A stretch of 64,000 nucleotides of DNA from Curtobacterium sp. MCLR17_032. Lineage in GTDB: Bacteria; Actinomycetota; Actinomycetes; Actinomycetales; Microbacteriaceae. A program made the translations under genes and the position numbers. The notes beneath the pieces are model-generated. The model was given only the letters and a program-made list of their open reading frames with translations, did no database searches and was not told the DNA's origin. The DNA lies in contig NZ_CP126268.1 in the NCBI RefSeq assembly GCF_003234795.2, forward strand, positions 1,426,001-1,490,000, written 5' to 3'. Below, piece by piece: positions 6,401 through 13,883 of the stretch (its first letter is position 1; each line of letters opens with the position of its first letter).

Positions 6401-8848
6401 ATGCCCGAACACCTGGACGGTGCCCCGACGCGCCGCCGCCAGTGGGGTGCCGAGCGACGGACCCAGCCGCTCGACACGATCCACGCCCGCCCCTCCGACC
6501 GGAAGCTCGTCTCCGGACGCGTCGCCATCATCCTGACCATCGCGTTCTGGCTGGCCTACGTCGTCTACACGGTGATCCGCCAGTTCCTGGACTCCGGCAC
6601 CGAGAGCTTCCGCTTCACCACCGAGGCCATCTCGTACACGGTCGTCGTCACCTTCCTGACCTTCTCGGCCCTGATGCACCTGGTCGCCCGCCAGGGGGCA
6701 CTCGAGCGCTTCGCCACCCACGTCCGCGTCCCGCGCGCCGAACTCGACCGGCACTTCGCCGAGGGCCACGAGTCGCCGCTGACCGTCCTCGTGCCGAGCT
6801 ACGCCGAAGAGCCCGAGGTCGTCGCCACCACGCTGTGGTCCGCCGCCCTGCAGGAGTACCCGGACCTCCGCATCGTGCTGCTCGTCGACGACTCGCCGTT
6901 CCCGACCGACCCGGAGACCGCCGCGAAGCTCGAGCGCACCCGCGCCGTCGCCGACACCATCCAGTCGCAGCTGGCCGCGCCGTCCCGCCGGTTCCAGGAG
7001 GCCCTGCTCTCCGCCGAGGTCGAGGCCGCGAACGCCCCGCAGGCCTCCGTGGAGGCCGTGCGCACCCTGGTCGCGCACCACCGCTGGGCAGACGCCTGGC
7101 TCCGTCGCCACGCCCGCGAACACGGCGTCGCCGACCACGTCGACCAGTTCTTCACCGACCAGGTCCTCGTCGGCCTGGCGGACGAGTTCCGTCTGACGGC
7201 CGAGGCGCTCGACGCCGCGATCACCGACGCCGGCACGGCCGAGTCCACCGACGTCAGCTCCGCCCGCGCGGTCGAACTGCAGCGTCGCCTGACGTGGACC
7301 TTCACCGCCGAGATCACCACGTTCGAGCGGAAGCGCTACGCGAACCTGTCGCACGAGGCGAACAAGGCGATGAACCTCAACTCGTACATCGGCCTGCTCG
7401 GCGGCGCCTACCGCCACGAGGAGACCGCGTCCGGCACCGTCCTGCGCACCGTCACCGACCCAGCCGACGCCGACCTCGTCGTCCCCGCCTCCGACTACGT
7501 CCTGACGCTCGACGCCGACTCGGTGCTGCTCCGCGACTACTGCCTGCGCCTGGTCTACTTCCTCGAGCAGCCCGAGAACGAACGCGTCGCCGTCACCCAG
7601 ACGCCGTACTCGTCCTTCCGCGGTGCCGCGACCCGCATCGAGCGGCTCGCCGGTGCCACCACCGACATCCAGCACATCCTGCACCAGGGCATGTCGAAGT
7701 ACGGCGCCACCTTCTGGGTCGGCGCGAACGCGGTCATCCGCACCCGGGCCCTCCGCGACATCGAGGAGACCGAGACCGTCGGCGGCTTCGAGGTGAAGCG
7801 CTACGTCCAGGACCGCACCGTCATCGAGGACACCGAGTCGAGCGTCGACCTCGGCATGCACGGCTGGATCCTCGTCAACTACCCGGAGCGCCTGTCCTAC
7901 AGCGCCACCCCGCCGGACTTCGGCTCCCTGATCGTGCAGCGGCGACGCTGGGCGAACGGCGGCCTGCTCATCCTGCCGAAGTACATCCGCCAGGTGCGCG
8001 AGCGCCGGGCCCGCGGGGAGCGCGTCAGCGTCGTCGAGATGGCGCTCCGCGTCAACTACATGGCGTCGATCGCCTGGGGCTCGCTCGGCCTGATCTTCCT
8101 GCTGGCCTACCCGTACGACTCGCGGCTGCTCAGCCCGATGGTGCTGCTCGCCGCCCTGCCGTACTTCTGGCTCTTCGCGAGCGACCTGAAGTACTGCGGC
8201 TACAAGCGCACCGACATCCTGCGCATCTACGGCTTCAACCTGGTCCTCATGCCGGTGAACGTCGCCGGCGTGCTGAAGAGCGTGCAGCAGGCCCTCACCG
8301 CGAAGAAGATCCCGTTCGCCCGCACGCCCAAGGTCAAGGACCGCACGGCCTCGCCGGCGCTCTACGTCCTGGCCCCGTACGCCATGGTGGCCTTCTCGGT
8401 CTTCACCTTCGTGCGGGACTTCGGCGCGCAGAACTGGGGCAACGCGGTGTTCGCCGCCTTCAACGCCCTGCTCGCCCTGTACGCCATCACCGCCTACATC
8501 GGCCTCTGGAACTCCGTCGTCGACGTCTTCATCTGGGCGACGAAGTGGATGTTCTACGACCCGTCCGCCCGCGCCGCACGCCGTGCAGCGCGGAAGGACG
8601 AGCGCGCCACCGCCAAGGCCGTCCGACGCGGACTGGTCCCGGAGGCCGTCCCCGCGACCGAGGACTGGCGCTCGGTGCTCTACTTCGGCCAGCGCGGCAC
8701 GACCATCCCGGAACACCTCGGGGCCGACCACCTCGGCACCTCCCACCCCGGGACCACCCACCCCGGGACCACCCATCAGATCGGGGCCGGCACCGCCGGT
8801 GCCCAGCGCGGCCTGGCCGTGCAGCACGACGAGAAGACGGCGGCCTGA
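6401..8848 (+). CDS. Membrane-bound family 2 glycosyltransferase, cellulose/chitin synthase-like
   Basis: This 815-residue processive-type GT2 has two N-terminal membrane segments (~40-62, 75-95). Its catalytic core shows LTVLVPSYAEEPE (~127), DDS (~164), the metal-binding TLDADS (~370), the acceptor ED in IEDTESS (~476) and QRRRW (~513-517), followed by four or more membrane segments from ~550. A large ~200-residue insert separates the first Asp from the DAD motif. The C-terminus ends in HPGTTHPGTTH-type repeats. Such enzymes polymerise a UDP-sugar and extrude the chain. No PilZ domain was seen. The GH18 gene starts 2 nt after the stop, suggesting the two act on one polymer, perhaps a GlcNAc-containing glucan; the product is inference. 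Confidence 0.88.
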   Translation: MPEHLDGAPTRRRQWGAERRTQPLDTIHARPSDRKLVSGRVAIILTIAFWLAYVVYTVIRQFLDSGTESFRFTTEAISYTVVVTFLTFSALMHLVARQGALERFATHVRVPRAELDRHFAEGHESPLTVLVPSYAEEPEVVATTLWSAALQEYPDLRIVLLVDDSPFPTDPETAAKLERTRAVADTIQSQLAAPSRRFQEALLSAEVEAANAPQASVEAVRTLVAHHRWADAWLRRHAREHGVADHVDQFFTDQVLVGLADEFRLTAEALDAAITDAGTAESTDVSSARAVELQRRLTWTFTAEITTFERKRYANLSHEANKAMNLNSYIGLLGGAYRHEETASGTVLRTVTDPADADLVVPASDYVLTLDADSVLLRDYCLRLVYFLEQPENERVAVTQTPYSSFRGAATRIERLAGATTDIQHILHQGMSKYGATFWVGANAVIRTRALRDIEETETVGGFEVKRYVQDRTVIEDTESSVDLGMHGWILVNYPERLSYSATPPDFGSLIVQRRRWANGGLLILPKYIRQVRERRARGERVSVVEMALRVNYMASIAWGSLGLIFLLAYPYDSRLLSPMVLLAALPYFWLFASDLKYCGYKRTDILRIYGFNLVLMPVNVAGVLKSVQQALTAKKIPFARTPKVKDRTASPALYVLAPYAMVAFSVFTFVRDFGAQNWGNAVFAAFNALLALYAITAYIGLWNSVVDVFIWATKWMFYDPSARAARRAARKDERATAKAVRRGLVPEAVPATEDWRSVLYFGQRGTTIPEHLGADHLGTSHPGTTHPGTTHQIGAGTAGAQRGLAVQHDEKTAA

Positions 8849-8850
8849 CC

Positions 8851-10434
8851 ATGAGCACCACACGACGACTCTCCCCGGTCCGGGTCACCCTGGCCGCCGT
8901 GGTCGCCCTCGCGGTCGTCGCCGGCGGGTACGCCGGCGTCGACCGGTGGCAGAGCGCCCAGGCGGCCGAGACGGTGAAGCCCTGGTTCGCCGCCTACACC
9001 GACGTCACCGTCACCCCGACGTTCCCGTTCGAGGATGTCAAGTCCGCGAAGGGCCGCGACGTCATGCTGTCCTTCGTGGTGGCCGACCACGATCACGCCT
9101 GCACGCCGACCTGGGGTGCCGCCTACGGCCTCCAGGAAGCGGGGGACCAGCTCGACCTGGACCGCCGCATCGCCCGCCTCGAGCAGCAGAAGGGCGCCGT
9201 CGGGGTGTCCTTCGGCGGCCTGGCGAACGACGAGCTCGCCTCGACCTGCACCGACCAGGGCAAGCTCGTGTCGGCGTACCAGAGCGTCGTGAAGCGCTAC
9301 GACGTCTCCACGGTGGACTTCGACATCGAGAGCGACGACCTGACCAAGGCCGACGCCGGCAAGCGCCGTGCCCAGGCCGTGGCGGAGCTGCAGGAGCAGC
9401 GTCGCGGCGCCGGACACCCGCTCGCCGTGTGGCTCACGCTGCCCGCCGCGCCCGGCGGACTGACCGCCGACGGCACCAAGGCCGTGTCGCAGTTCCTCAG
9501 CGCCGGGGTCGACCTGGCCGGCGTCAACGCCATGACGATGGACTACGGCGACAGCATGGGCTCGAGCCAGAGCATGTACTCGGCCTCGGTCGAGACCCTG
9601 CAGCAGGTGCACCGCCAGCTCGGCATCCTGTACACCCGCGCCGGCACCCCGCTCAGCGACGGCACGCTCTGGCACAAGGTCGGCGCCACCCCGATGATCG
9701 GCCAGAACGACGTGCAGGACGAGGTCTTCTCGATGCGCGACGCGGCGAAGCTCAACGCATGGGCACGCCAGACCGGGCTCGGGCGGATGTCGATGTGGTC
9801 CCTCAACCGCGACACCACGTGCGGTTCGAACTACGTCAACCTGTCCACCGTGTCGAACTCGTGCTCCGGGGTCGACCAGGACGGCAAGCTGTTCGCCGAC
9901 GTGCTCGGCAAGGGCTTCAGCGGCGGCATCGTCGCGGCGTCCGGCGACGTGACGACCGCCGAGCCGTCCTCGACCACGCAGCCCTCCGACGACCCGTCGA
10001 CCAGCCCCTACCCGGTGTGGGACAAGGACTCGGCCTACCTCGAGGGCACCAAGATCGTCTGGCACCGCAACGTCTACGAGGCCAAGTGGTGGACGTCCGG
10101 CGACCTGCCCGACGACGCCGTGCTCAGCTCCTACGAGACGCCGTGGCAGCTCGTCGGCCCGGTGTTGCCGGGGGAGAAGCCGGTCGCACCCGTCCAGCTG
10201 CCGTCCGGCACCTACCCGGCCTGGTCGGGCACCACGAGCTACGACACCGGCGACCGGGTCCTGTTCGACGGCACGCCGTACCAGGCGAAGTGGTGGAACA
10301 CCGGCGACAGCCCGGAGGCCTCCACCAGCGACCCCGACGGCTCGCCCTGGACGCGGCTGAAGGACGCCGAGGTGCAGGAGATCCTGCACGACGTGCAGTC
10401 CGGAAAGTCGGCGCCGTCCGCCGCCGGACACTGA
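8851..10434 (+). CDS. Secreted GH18 chitinase-like protein with two C-terminal chitin-binding-type modules
   Basis: The 527-residue protein starts at ATG 8851, directly after the GT2 stop. A signal peptide or membrane anchor spans ~10-35. The GH18 barrel (~45-370) has the active-site strand VSTVDFDIES, matching DxDxE with Glu about residue 160 as the proton donor; the first Asp of the canonical DxxDxDxE is replaced. The product-side motif NAMTMDYGD is also present. After a Ser/Thr/Pro linker come two similar ~50-residue modules, YPVWDKDSAYLEG...YEAKWW (~387) and YPAWSGTTSYDTG...YQAKWW (~454), typical CBM5/12-like chitin-binding folds. It probably cleaves or trims a beta-1,4-GlcNAc polymer outside the cell. 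Confidence 0.9.
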   Translation: MSTTRRLSPVRVTLAAVVALAVVAGGYAGVDRWQSAQAAETVKPWFAAYTDVTVTPTFPFEDVKSAKGRDVMLSFVVADHDHACTPTWGAAYGLQEAGDQLDLDRRIARLEQQKGAVGVSFGGLANDELASTCTDQGKLVSAYQSVVKRYDVSTVDFDIESDDLTKADAGKRRAQAVAELQEQRRGAGHPLAVWLTLPAAPGGLTADGTKAVSQFLSAGVDLAGVNAMTMDYGDSMGSSQSMYSASVETLQQVHRQLGILYTRAGTPLSDGTLWHKVGATPMIGQNDVQDEVFSMRDAAKLNAWARQTGLGRMSMWSLNRDTTCGSNYVNLSTVSNSCSGVDQDGKLFADVLGKGFSGGIVAASGDVTTAEPSSTTQPSDDPSTSPYPVWDKDSAYLEGTKIVWHRNVYEAKWWTSGDLPDDAVLSSYETPWQLVGPVLPGEKPVAPVQLPSGTYPAWSGTTSYDTGDRVLFDGTPYQAKWWNTGDSPEASTSDPDGSPWTRLKDAEVQEILHDVQSGKSAPSAAGH

Positions 10435-10467
10435 CCGCAGAGGCCCTGCGGCACGACCCGGCGACCT

Positions 10468-10515
10468 GACGGACGGGAGGCTCCCCACCAGCTGGTGGGG
10501 AGCCTCCCGTCCGTC
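10468..10515. terminator. Perfect 24-bp-stem hairpin terminator (GACGGGAGGC family)
   Basis: Arms 10468-10491 and 10492-10515 are exact reverse complements meeting at CCAGCTGG. The outer arm reads GACGGACGGGAGGCTCC. It closes the GT2-GH18 operon, 33 bp after the stop, and belongs to the repeated terminator family described in the findings. Confidence 0.85.
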
Positions 10516-10575
10516 CGTGGGAGTCCGCCGCATGTCCCCTGTGCACGGGGCTCTCGCCGAGTGCGTCGTTTCCGA

Positions 10576-10581
10576 TACGCT
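10576..10581 (+). promoter_or_regulatory. -10 box TACGCT upstream of garA
   Basis: TACGCT fits TANNNT and would start transcription near 10588. The GAGGAGG ribosome-binding site (10594-10600) lies before ATG 10608. Confidence 0.5.
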
Positions 10582-10607
10582 GGACGACCAAGAGGAGGAG
10601 GTCCACG

Positions 10608-11078
10608 ATGCCAGATCCAGTGGTCCCGCAGCCGGGACGCCCGGAAGAGCGGCTGGTCGACACCACGCTGACCTTCAGCATGGAGAACGCCGCGGCGCTC
10701 ACGCCCGAGGCCGGAGTCACCGCAGAAGAACGCGACGCGATCTCGGCGCTGCCGTCGGGCTCGGCGTTGCTCGTCGTCCGTCGCGGTCCGAACGTGGGTG
10801 CACGGTTCCTCCTCGACTCCGACGTCACGACGGCCGGCCGACACCCCGACGCCAGCATCTTCCTCGACGACGTCACGGTGTCGCGCAAGCACGCCGACTT
10901 CGTCCGTCGGGGCACGTCGTTCAGCGTGAAGGACCTCGGCTCGTTGAACGGCACGTACTTCGACGGTGTCCGCATCGACGAAGCACTGCTCGTCGACGGT
11001 TCCGAGGTGCAGGTCGGCAAGTTCCGGCTGACGTTCTACGCCTCCCGGGTCGACCTGGCGCGCCTGGCGAACGCGTAG
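10608..11078 (+). CDS. garA: FHA-domain signalling protein GarA/OdhI
   Basis: The 156-residue protein has a flexible N-terminus carrying DTTLTF (residues 18-23), equivalent to the ETTS phospho-threonine motif of GarA/OdhI. An FHA domain follows (~60-135) with GRHPDASIFLDDVTVSRKHADF and LNGTYFDG as phosphopeptide-binding loops. Family knowledge: unphosphorylated GarA inhibits 2-oxoglutarate dehydrogenase and glutamate enzymes, and PknB/PknG phosphorylation switches it off. It has a strong GAGGAGG ribosome-binding site. It heads a garA-ftsR-merR group conserved in actinobacteria (Rv1827-Rv1828-Rv1830 in M. tuberculosis). The acidic residue before the Thr pair is Asp rather than Glu. Confidence 0.92.
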   Translation: MPDPVVPQPGRPEERLVDTTLTFSMENAAALTPEAGVTAEERDAISALPSGSALLVVRRGPNVGARFLLDSDVTTAGRHPDASIFLDDVTVSRKHADFVRRGTSFSVKDLGSLNGTYFDGVRIDEALLVDGSEVQVGKFRLTFYASRVDLARLANA

Positions 11079-11782
11079 TGGCACCCCGCTCCGCTGCGGC
11101 GCGGGCGGTGTCCCCGGCGCCGGACCTGCTCACGATCGGGCAGGTCCTCGCGCGTCTGAAGCCGGAGTTCCCCGACCTGTCGAGCTCCAAGCTGCGTTTC
11201 CTCGAAGAGCGTGAGCTGGTCACGCCGATCCGCACCCAGAGCGGCTACCGGAAGTTCTCGTCGGCCGACGTCGACCGACTGCGGATCGTGCTCGGACTGC
11301 AGCGCGACCACTACCTGCCGCTCAAGGTCATCAAGGACTACCTCGCCGACCTCGACGCCGGACGCGAACCGGCCCTGCCTGGCGGTGGTGACGTCCCGCG
11401 TCCGTCGATGCTCGGGCGCGAGCGGCGGTACTCCCGCGACGAACTCCAGCGTGCGGCCGGTGCGTCGCCGATGCTCGTCGGTGACGCGGTGTCCGCTTCG
11501 CTCATCCCGGCGTCCGACTCCTACGGCGAGGACTCGGTCGGTGTGCTGAAGGCCCTGGTCGAGCTGCAGCGCTCCGGCATCGAGCCCCGACACCTCCGGA
11601 CCTTCCGCAGCACCGCCGAGCGCGAGGTCGGTCTCATCGAGTCGGCTCTCATGCCGGTGTCCCGCCGTGGGGACGCCACGTCCCGCGCGAAGGCCCTCGA
11701 ACTCGCCCGGGAGATCGCCGGACACCTCGAGGTCATCCGATCGTCACTCATCCGCGCGGCCATCGGTCGGCTCGACTCGTGA
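11078..11782 (+). CDS. ftsR: MerR-family regulator FtsR
   Basis: The 234-residue protein starts at GTG 11078, overlapping the garA stop by one base (TAGTG). An N-terminal MerR-type winged helix, DLLTIGQVLARLKPEFPDLS...KLRFLEERELVTPIRTQSGYRKFS (~17-85), is followed by a helical effector or dimer region. The family (Rv1828, cg1631 FtsR) is known as an activator of ftsZ in Corynebacterium. Here ftsZ is about 35 kb downstream, so any control would act in trans. No metal-binding cysteines of classic MerR sensors are present. Family assignment is supported by both sequence and garA linkage. Confidence 0.87.
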   Translation: MAPRSAAARAVSPAPDLLTIGQVLARLKPEFPDLSSSKLRFLEERELVTPIRTQSGYRKFSSADVDRLRIVLGLQRDHYLPLKVIKDYLADLDAGREPALPGGGDVPRPSMLGRERRYSRDELQRAAGASPMLVGDAVSASLIPASDSYGEDSVGVLKALVELQRSGIEPRHLRTFRSTAEREVGLIESALMPVSRRGDATSRAKALELAREIAGHLEVIRSSLIRAAIGRLDS

Positions 11783-11966
11783 GCGGCCCGGGCGGGTCGG
11801 ACCCTCGACGGCGGTCGGTGCCGGGGCATATCCTCGACACGCCGGACGCGCCGGTGCGGATGTCCCGCCTCCACGCCGCCCGACTCGCTACCGTGGACCT
11901 CGGAACAACTCTCAACCCGCTGTTGAAGCTTCGGGTGGGAGCTCGATCGTCGTGGAAGGCAAGCTG

Positions 11967-12527
11967 ATGAGTGGGAACGATGTCCCCGGTACCCCGTCTG
12001 ACATGACGCGGTACGACCTCGGGCTGCTGTTCACCGACGGCCTGCCCGAGCACGACGAGCAGAACGGCTACCGCGGCACCGTCGCCGCGAAGGCAGCCGG
12101 CATCAGCTACCGCCAGCTCGACTACTGGGCCCGCACCGAACTCGTGCAGCCCACGATCCGCGGCGCTGCCGGATCCGGCTCGCAGCGGCTCTACGGTTTC
12201 CGCGACATCCTCGTCCTCAAGCTCGTGAAGCGCCTGCTCGACACCGGCATCTCGCTGCAGCAGATCCGCACCGCCGTGAACCAGCTCCGCGAAGCCGGCG
12301 TGAGCGACCTGGCGCAGACGACCCTGATGTCGGACGGCGCCTCGGTGTACCTGTGCACCTCCGACGACGAGGTCATCGACCTGGTCTCCCGCGGGCAGGG
12401 CGTCTTCGGCATCGCCGTGGGCAAGGTCCTGCGCGAGGTCGAGTCCTCCCTGGTCGAGCTCGATGCCACCCCGGCAGAGGACCCCAGCGACGAGCTCGCG
12501 GCGCGCCGGGCGACCCGCGCGTCCTGA
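11967..12527 (+). CDS. MerR-family transcriptional regulator (Rv1830-like)
   Basis: The 186-residue protein starts at ATG 11967, behind a GGAAGG ribosome-binding site. The winged-helix signature is GTVAAKAAGISYRQLDYWARTELVQPT, and RLYGFRDILVLKLVKRLLDTGISL lies within ~30-100. A C-terminal part with ASVYLCTSDDEVIDLVSRGQGVFGIAVGKV probably binds a partner or ligand. It is the second MerR gene of the garA group. In mycobacteria a DUF151 nuclease gene (Rv1829) sits between the two MerR genes; here only a 184-bp gap does. DNA target unknown. Confidence 0.87.
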   Translation: MSGNDVPGTPSDMTRYDLGLLFTDGLPEHDEQNGYRGTVAAKAAGISYRQLDYWARTELVQPTIRGAAGSGSQRLYGFRDILVLKLVKRLLDTGISLQQIRTAVNQLREAGVSDLAQTTLMSDGASVYLCTSDDEVIDLVSRGQGVFGIAVGKVLREVESSLVELDATPAEDPSDELAARRATRAS

Positions 12528-12578
12528 CCGTCCCGGCCGTCGTGGCTGTCGTGACCGTCCCGGTTCCGACGCCCGCCT

Positions 12579-12604
12579 GACGGGCGCCCCGCGCGCCTCC
12601 CGTC
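12579..12604. terminator. Hairpin after the second merR gene (possible terminator)
   Basis: GACGGGCGC (12579-12587) faces GCGCctCCCGTC (12593-12604), giving a GC-rich stem with a small bulge. It lies about 50 bp after the stop codon. It carries a GCCTCCCGTC end like the other terminators in this window. Confidence 0.5.
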
Positions 12605-12616
12605 CCGCCGCCGCCC

Positions 12617-12740
12617 CCGCCGAGGTCGCACGTTCTGCCGGCTGTGCGGTCGCGGGCCGGCAGTTCTTGCGACGTCGGCGACCGCCTTGCGGCGTGTTGT
12701 GCGACCTCGGGAGGCGCGGCGTGCGCGGGCAGACCGAGCC
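12617..12740. repeat. Structured repeat element, copy 1
   Basis: This is the first of two ~124-bp direct repeats at a 162-bp offset. It holds one inverted and two direct copies of a ~20-bp unit ending TGCGAC(C/G)TCGG: 12620-12641 (inverted), 12657-12678 and 12691-12710. The outermost pair, CCGAGGTCGCAC and GTGCGACCTCGG, are perfect inverted arms, so the element can fold on itself. No open frame in it looks like a gene. Confidence 0.8.
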
Positions 12741-12778
12741 GGGTCGTACAGAGGGTCCGGGAGTCAGCGCCGACAGGC

Positions 12779-12902
12779 CCGCCGAGGTCGCACGTTCTGC
12801 CGTGTCTGCGGCGGCGGGCCGACAGTTCCTGCGACGTCGGCGACCGCCTTGCGGCGTGTTGTGCGACCTCGGGAGGCGCGGCGCGCGCCGGCAGACCGAG
12901 CC
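12779..12902. repeat. Structured repeat element, copy 2
   Basis: The second copy differs from copy 1 at scattered positions but keeps all three units: 12782-12801 inverted, 12819-12840 and 12853-12872 direct. A 38-bp unrelated spacer separates the copies. Together they occupy most of the 477-bp non-coding gap between the merR gene and the parA-type gene. Confidence 0.8.
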
Positions 12903-13004
12903 GCGCACCGCAGATGGCCGGGTACGCCCGCCGCTCGGCCGCACGCGCCCCGGGGGAACGACGAAGGGCCGCCCGCGGGCGACCCTCCGAGCGACGAACG
13001 AACG

Positions 13005-13823
13005 TCAGGCGATCGCGCCCGCACCGTCCGCGTACGGGCCGATCTTGCCCGTGCGCATGATGCGCTCGAGCAGCTGGTCGAAGTTCCGCGCCATCTCCTG
13101 CGCCGACTCGCCCGGCCAGACGTGCAGCGGCTTCGCGGCACCCTGCGCCTGCTGCAGCGACGTGCGCTCAGGCAGCTGCGGGGAGAGCACGAGCGGCCCG
13201 AACATGTCGCGGAGCTCCTTGATGCGGAACTGGTGCTCGAGCGACTGCACGCGGGCACGGTTCACGATGATGCCGAGGGGCTGGAGGCGCGGCGAGAGAC
13301 CACGACGGATCTCCTCGATCGCGCGCAGGGCCCGGTCGGCAGCGGCGACGGAGAACAGGCCGGGCTCGGTGACGACGGTCACGCGGTCGGACGCCGCCCA
13401 CGCCGTGCGGGTCAGCGCGTTCAGCGACGGAGCGCAGTCGATGAGCACCAGGTCGTAGTCGGCCTCGACGTTCGCCAGGGCCTCTTCGAGCTTCCAGATG
13501 TCGCGGATCGACGGGTGCGGCCCGTCGAAGTTGATGGCGGAGGGCGACCCGACCATGACGTCGATCTTGCCCTGGGAACCCTTCGTCCAGCCGGACGGCG
13601 CGATTGCCTGGCGGACGATCTTCTCCTTCGGGTTCTCGAGGACGTCGGCCACGTTGAGGTGGCCGGTCAGGTTGATGTCGAGGCCCGTGGAGACGTCCGA
13701 CTGCGGGTCGAGGTCCACCACGAGGGTGCGCAGACCCTTGGCGAACGCCGCCGACGTCAGGCCGAGCGTCACCGTCGTCTTGCCGACACCGCCCTTGAGG
13801 GAGCTCACGCTGAGTACATGCAC
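13005..13823 (-). CDS. ParA/Soj-family ATPase (orphan)
   Basis: From GTG 13823 the protein has 272 residues: a deviant Walker A SSLKGGVGKTTVTLG (~6-20), Walker A' LVVDLDPQSDVSTG, and Walker B YDLVLIDCAPSLNALT. ParA ATPases position DNA or large protein cargo by cycling on the nucleoid. No parB gene or parS-like site is adjacent, so the cargo is unknown; it is not the classic chromosomal parAB pair. An in-frame TTG at 13832 would lengthen it by three residues, but it lies inside the -10 TAACGT, so the leaderless GTG is preferred. It diverges from pyc over a ~60-bp shared promoter region. Confidence 0.9.
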   Translation of the reverse strand: MHVLSVSSLKGGVGKTTVTLGLTSAAFAKGLRTLVVDLDPQSDVSTGLDINLTGHLNVADVLENPKEKIVRQAIAPSGWTKGSQGKIDVMVGSPSAINFDGPHPSIRDIWKLEEALANVEADYDLVLIDCAPSLNALTRTAWAASDRVTVVTEPGLFSVAAADRALRAIEEIRRGLSPRLQPLGIIVNRARVQSLEHQFRIKELRDMFGPLVLSPQLPERTSLQQAQGAAKPLHVWPGESAQEMARNFDQLLERIMRTGKIGPYADGAGAIA

Positions 13824-13831
13824 GATGAGCA

Positions 13832-13837
13832 ACGTTA
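13832..13837 (-). promoter_or_regulatory. -10 box TAACGT of the parA-type gene (leaderless)
   Basis: TAACGT on the minus strand ends 8 nt before GTG 13823. The box overlaps the alternative TTG start, which argues against that start. Confidence 0.5.
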
Positions 13838-13844
13838 CCGCCAG

Positions 13845-13850
13845 TAAGGT
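13845..13850 (+). promoter_or_regulatory. -10 box TAAGGT of pyc
   Basis: TAAGGT lies 33 nt before GTG 13884. A GAAAGGGAC ribosome-binding site (13872-13880) lies between. The two divergent -10 boxes are only 7 bp apart. Confidence 0.5.
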
Positions 13851-13883
13851 TGTGAGACCTCAACCCGGGCTGAAAGGGACCTC

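Noticed and set aside
5018-8863. Very long minus-strand open frame (~1281 codons) opposite the permeases and GT2
   Set aside because: It is the antisense shadow of high-GC genes: it covers several clearly coding plus-strand genes, reads as low-complexity Gly/Asp/Arg/Val sequence and has no domain.
12528-13004. A CRISPR array or tRNA gene in the repeat-rich gap
   Set aside because: The repeats are two long units with internal inverted parts, not short regularly spaced repeats with unique spacers, and no cloverleaf or CCA end is seen.
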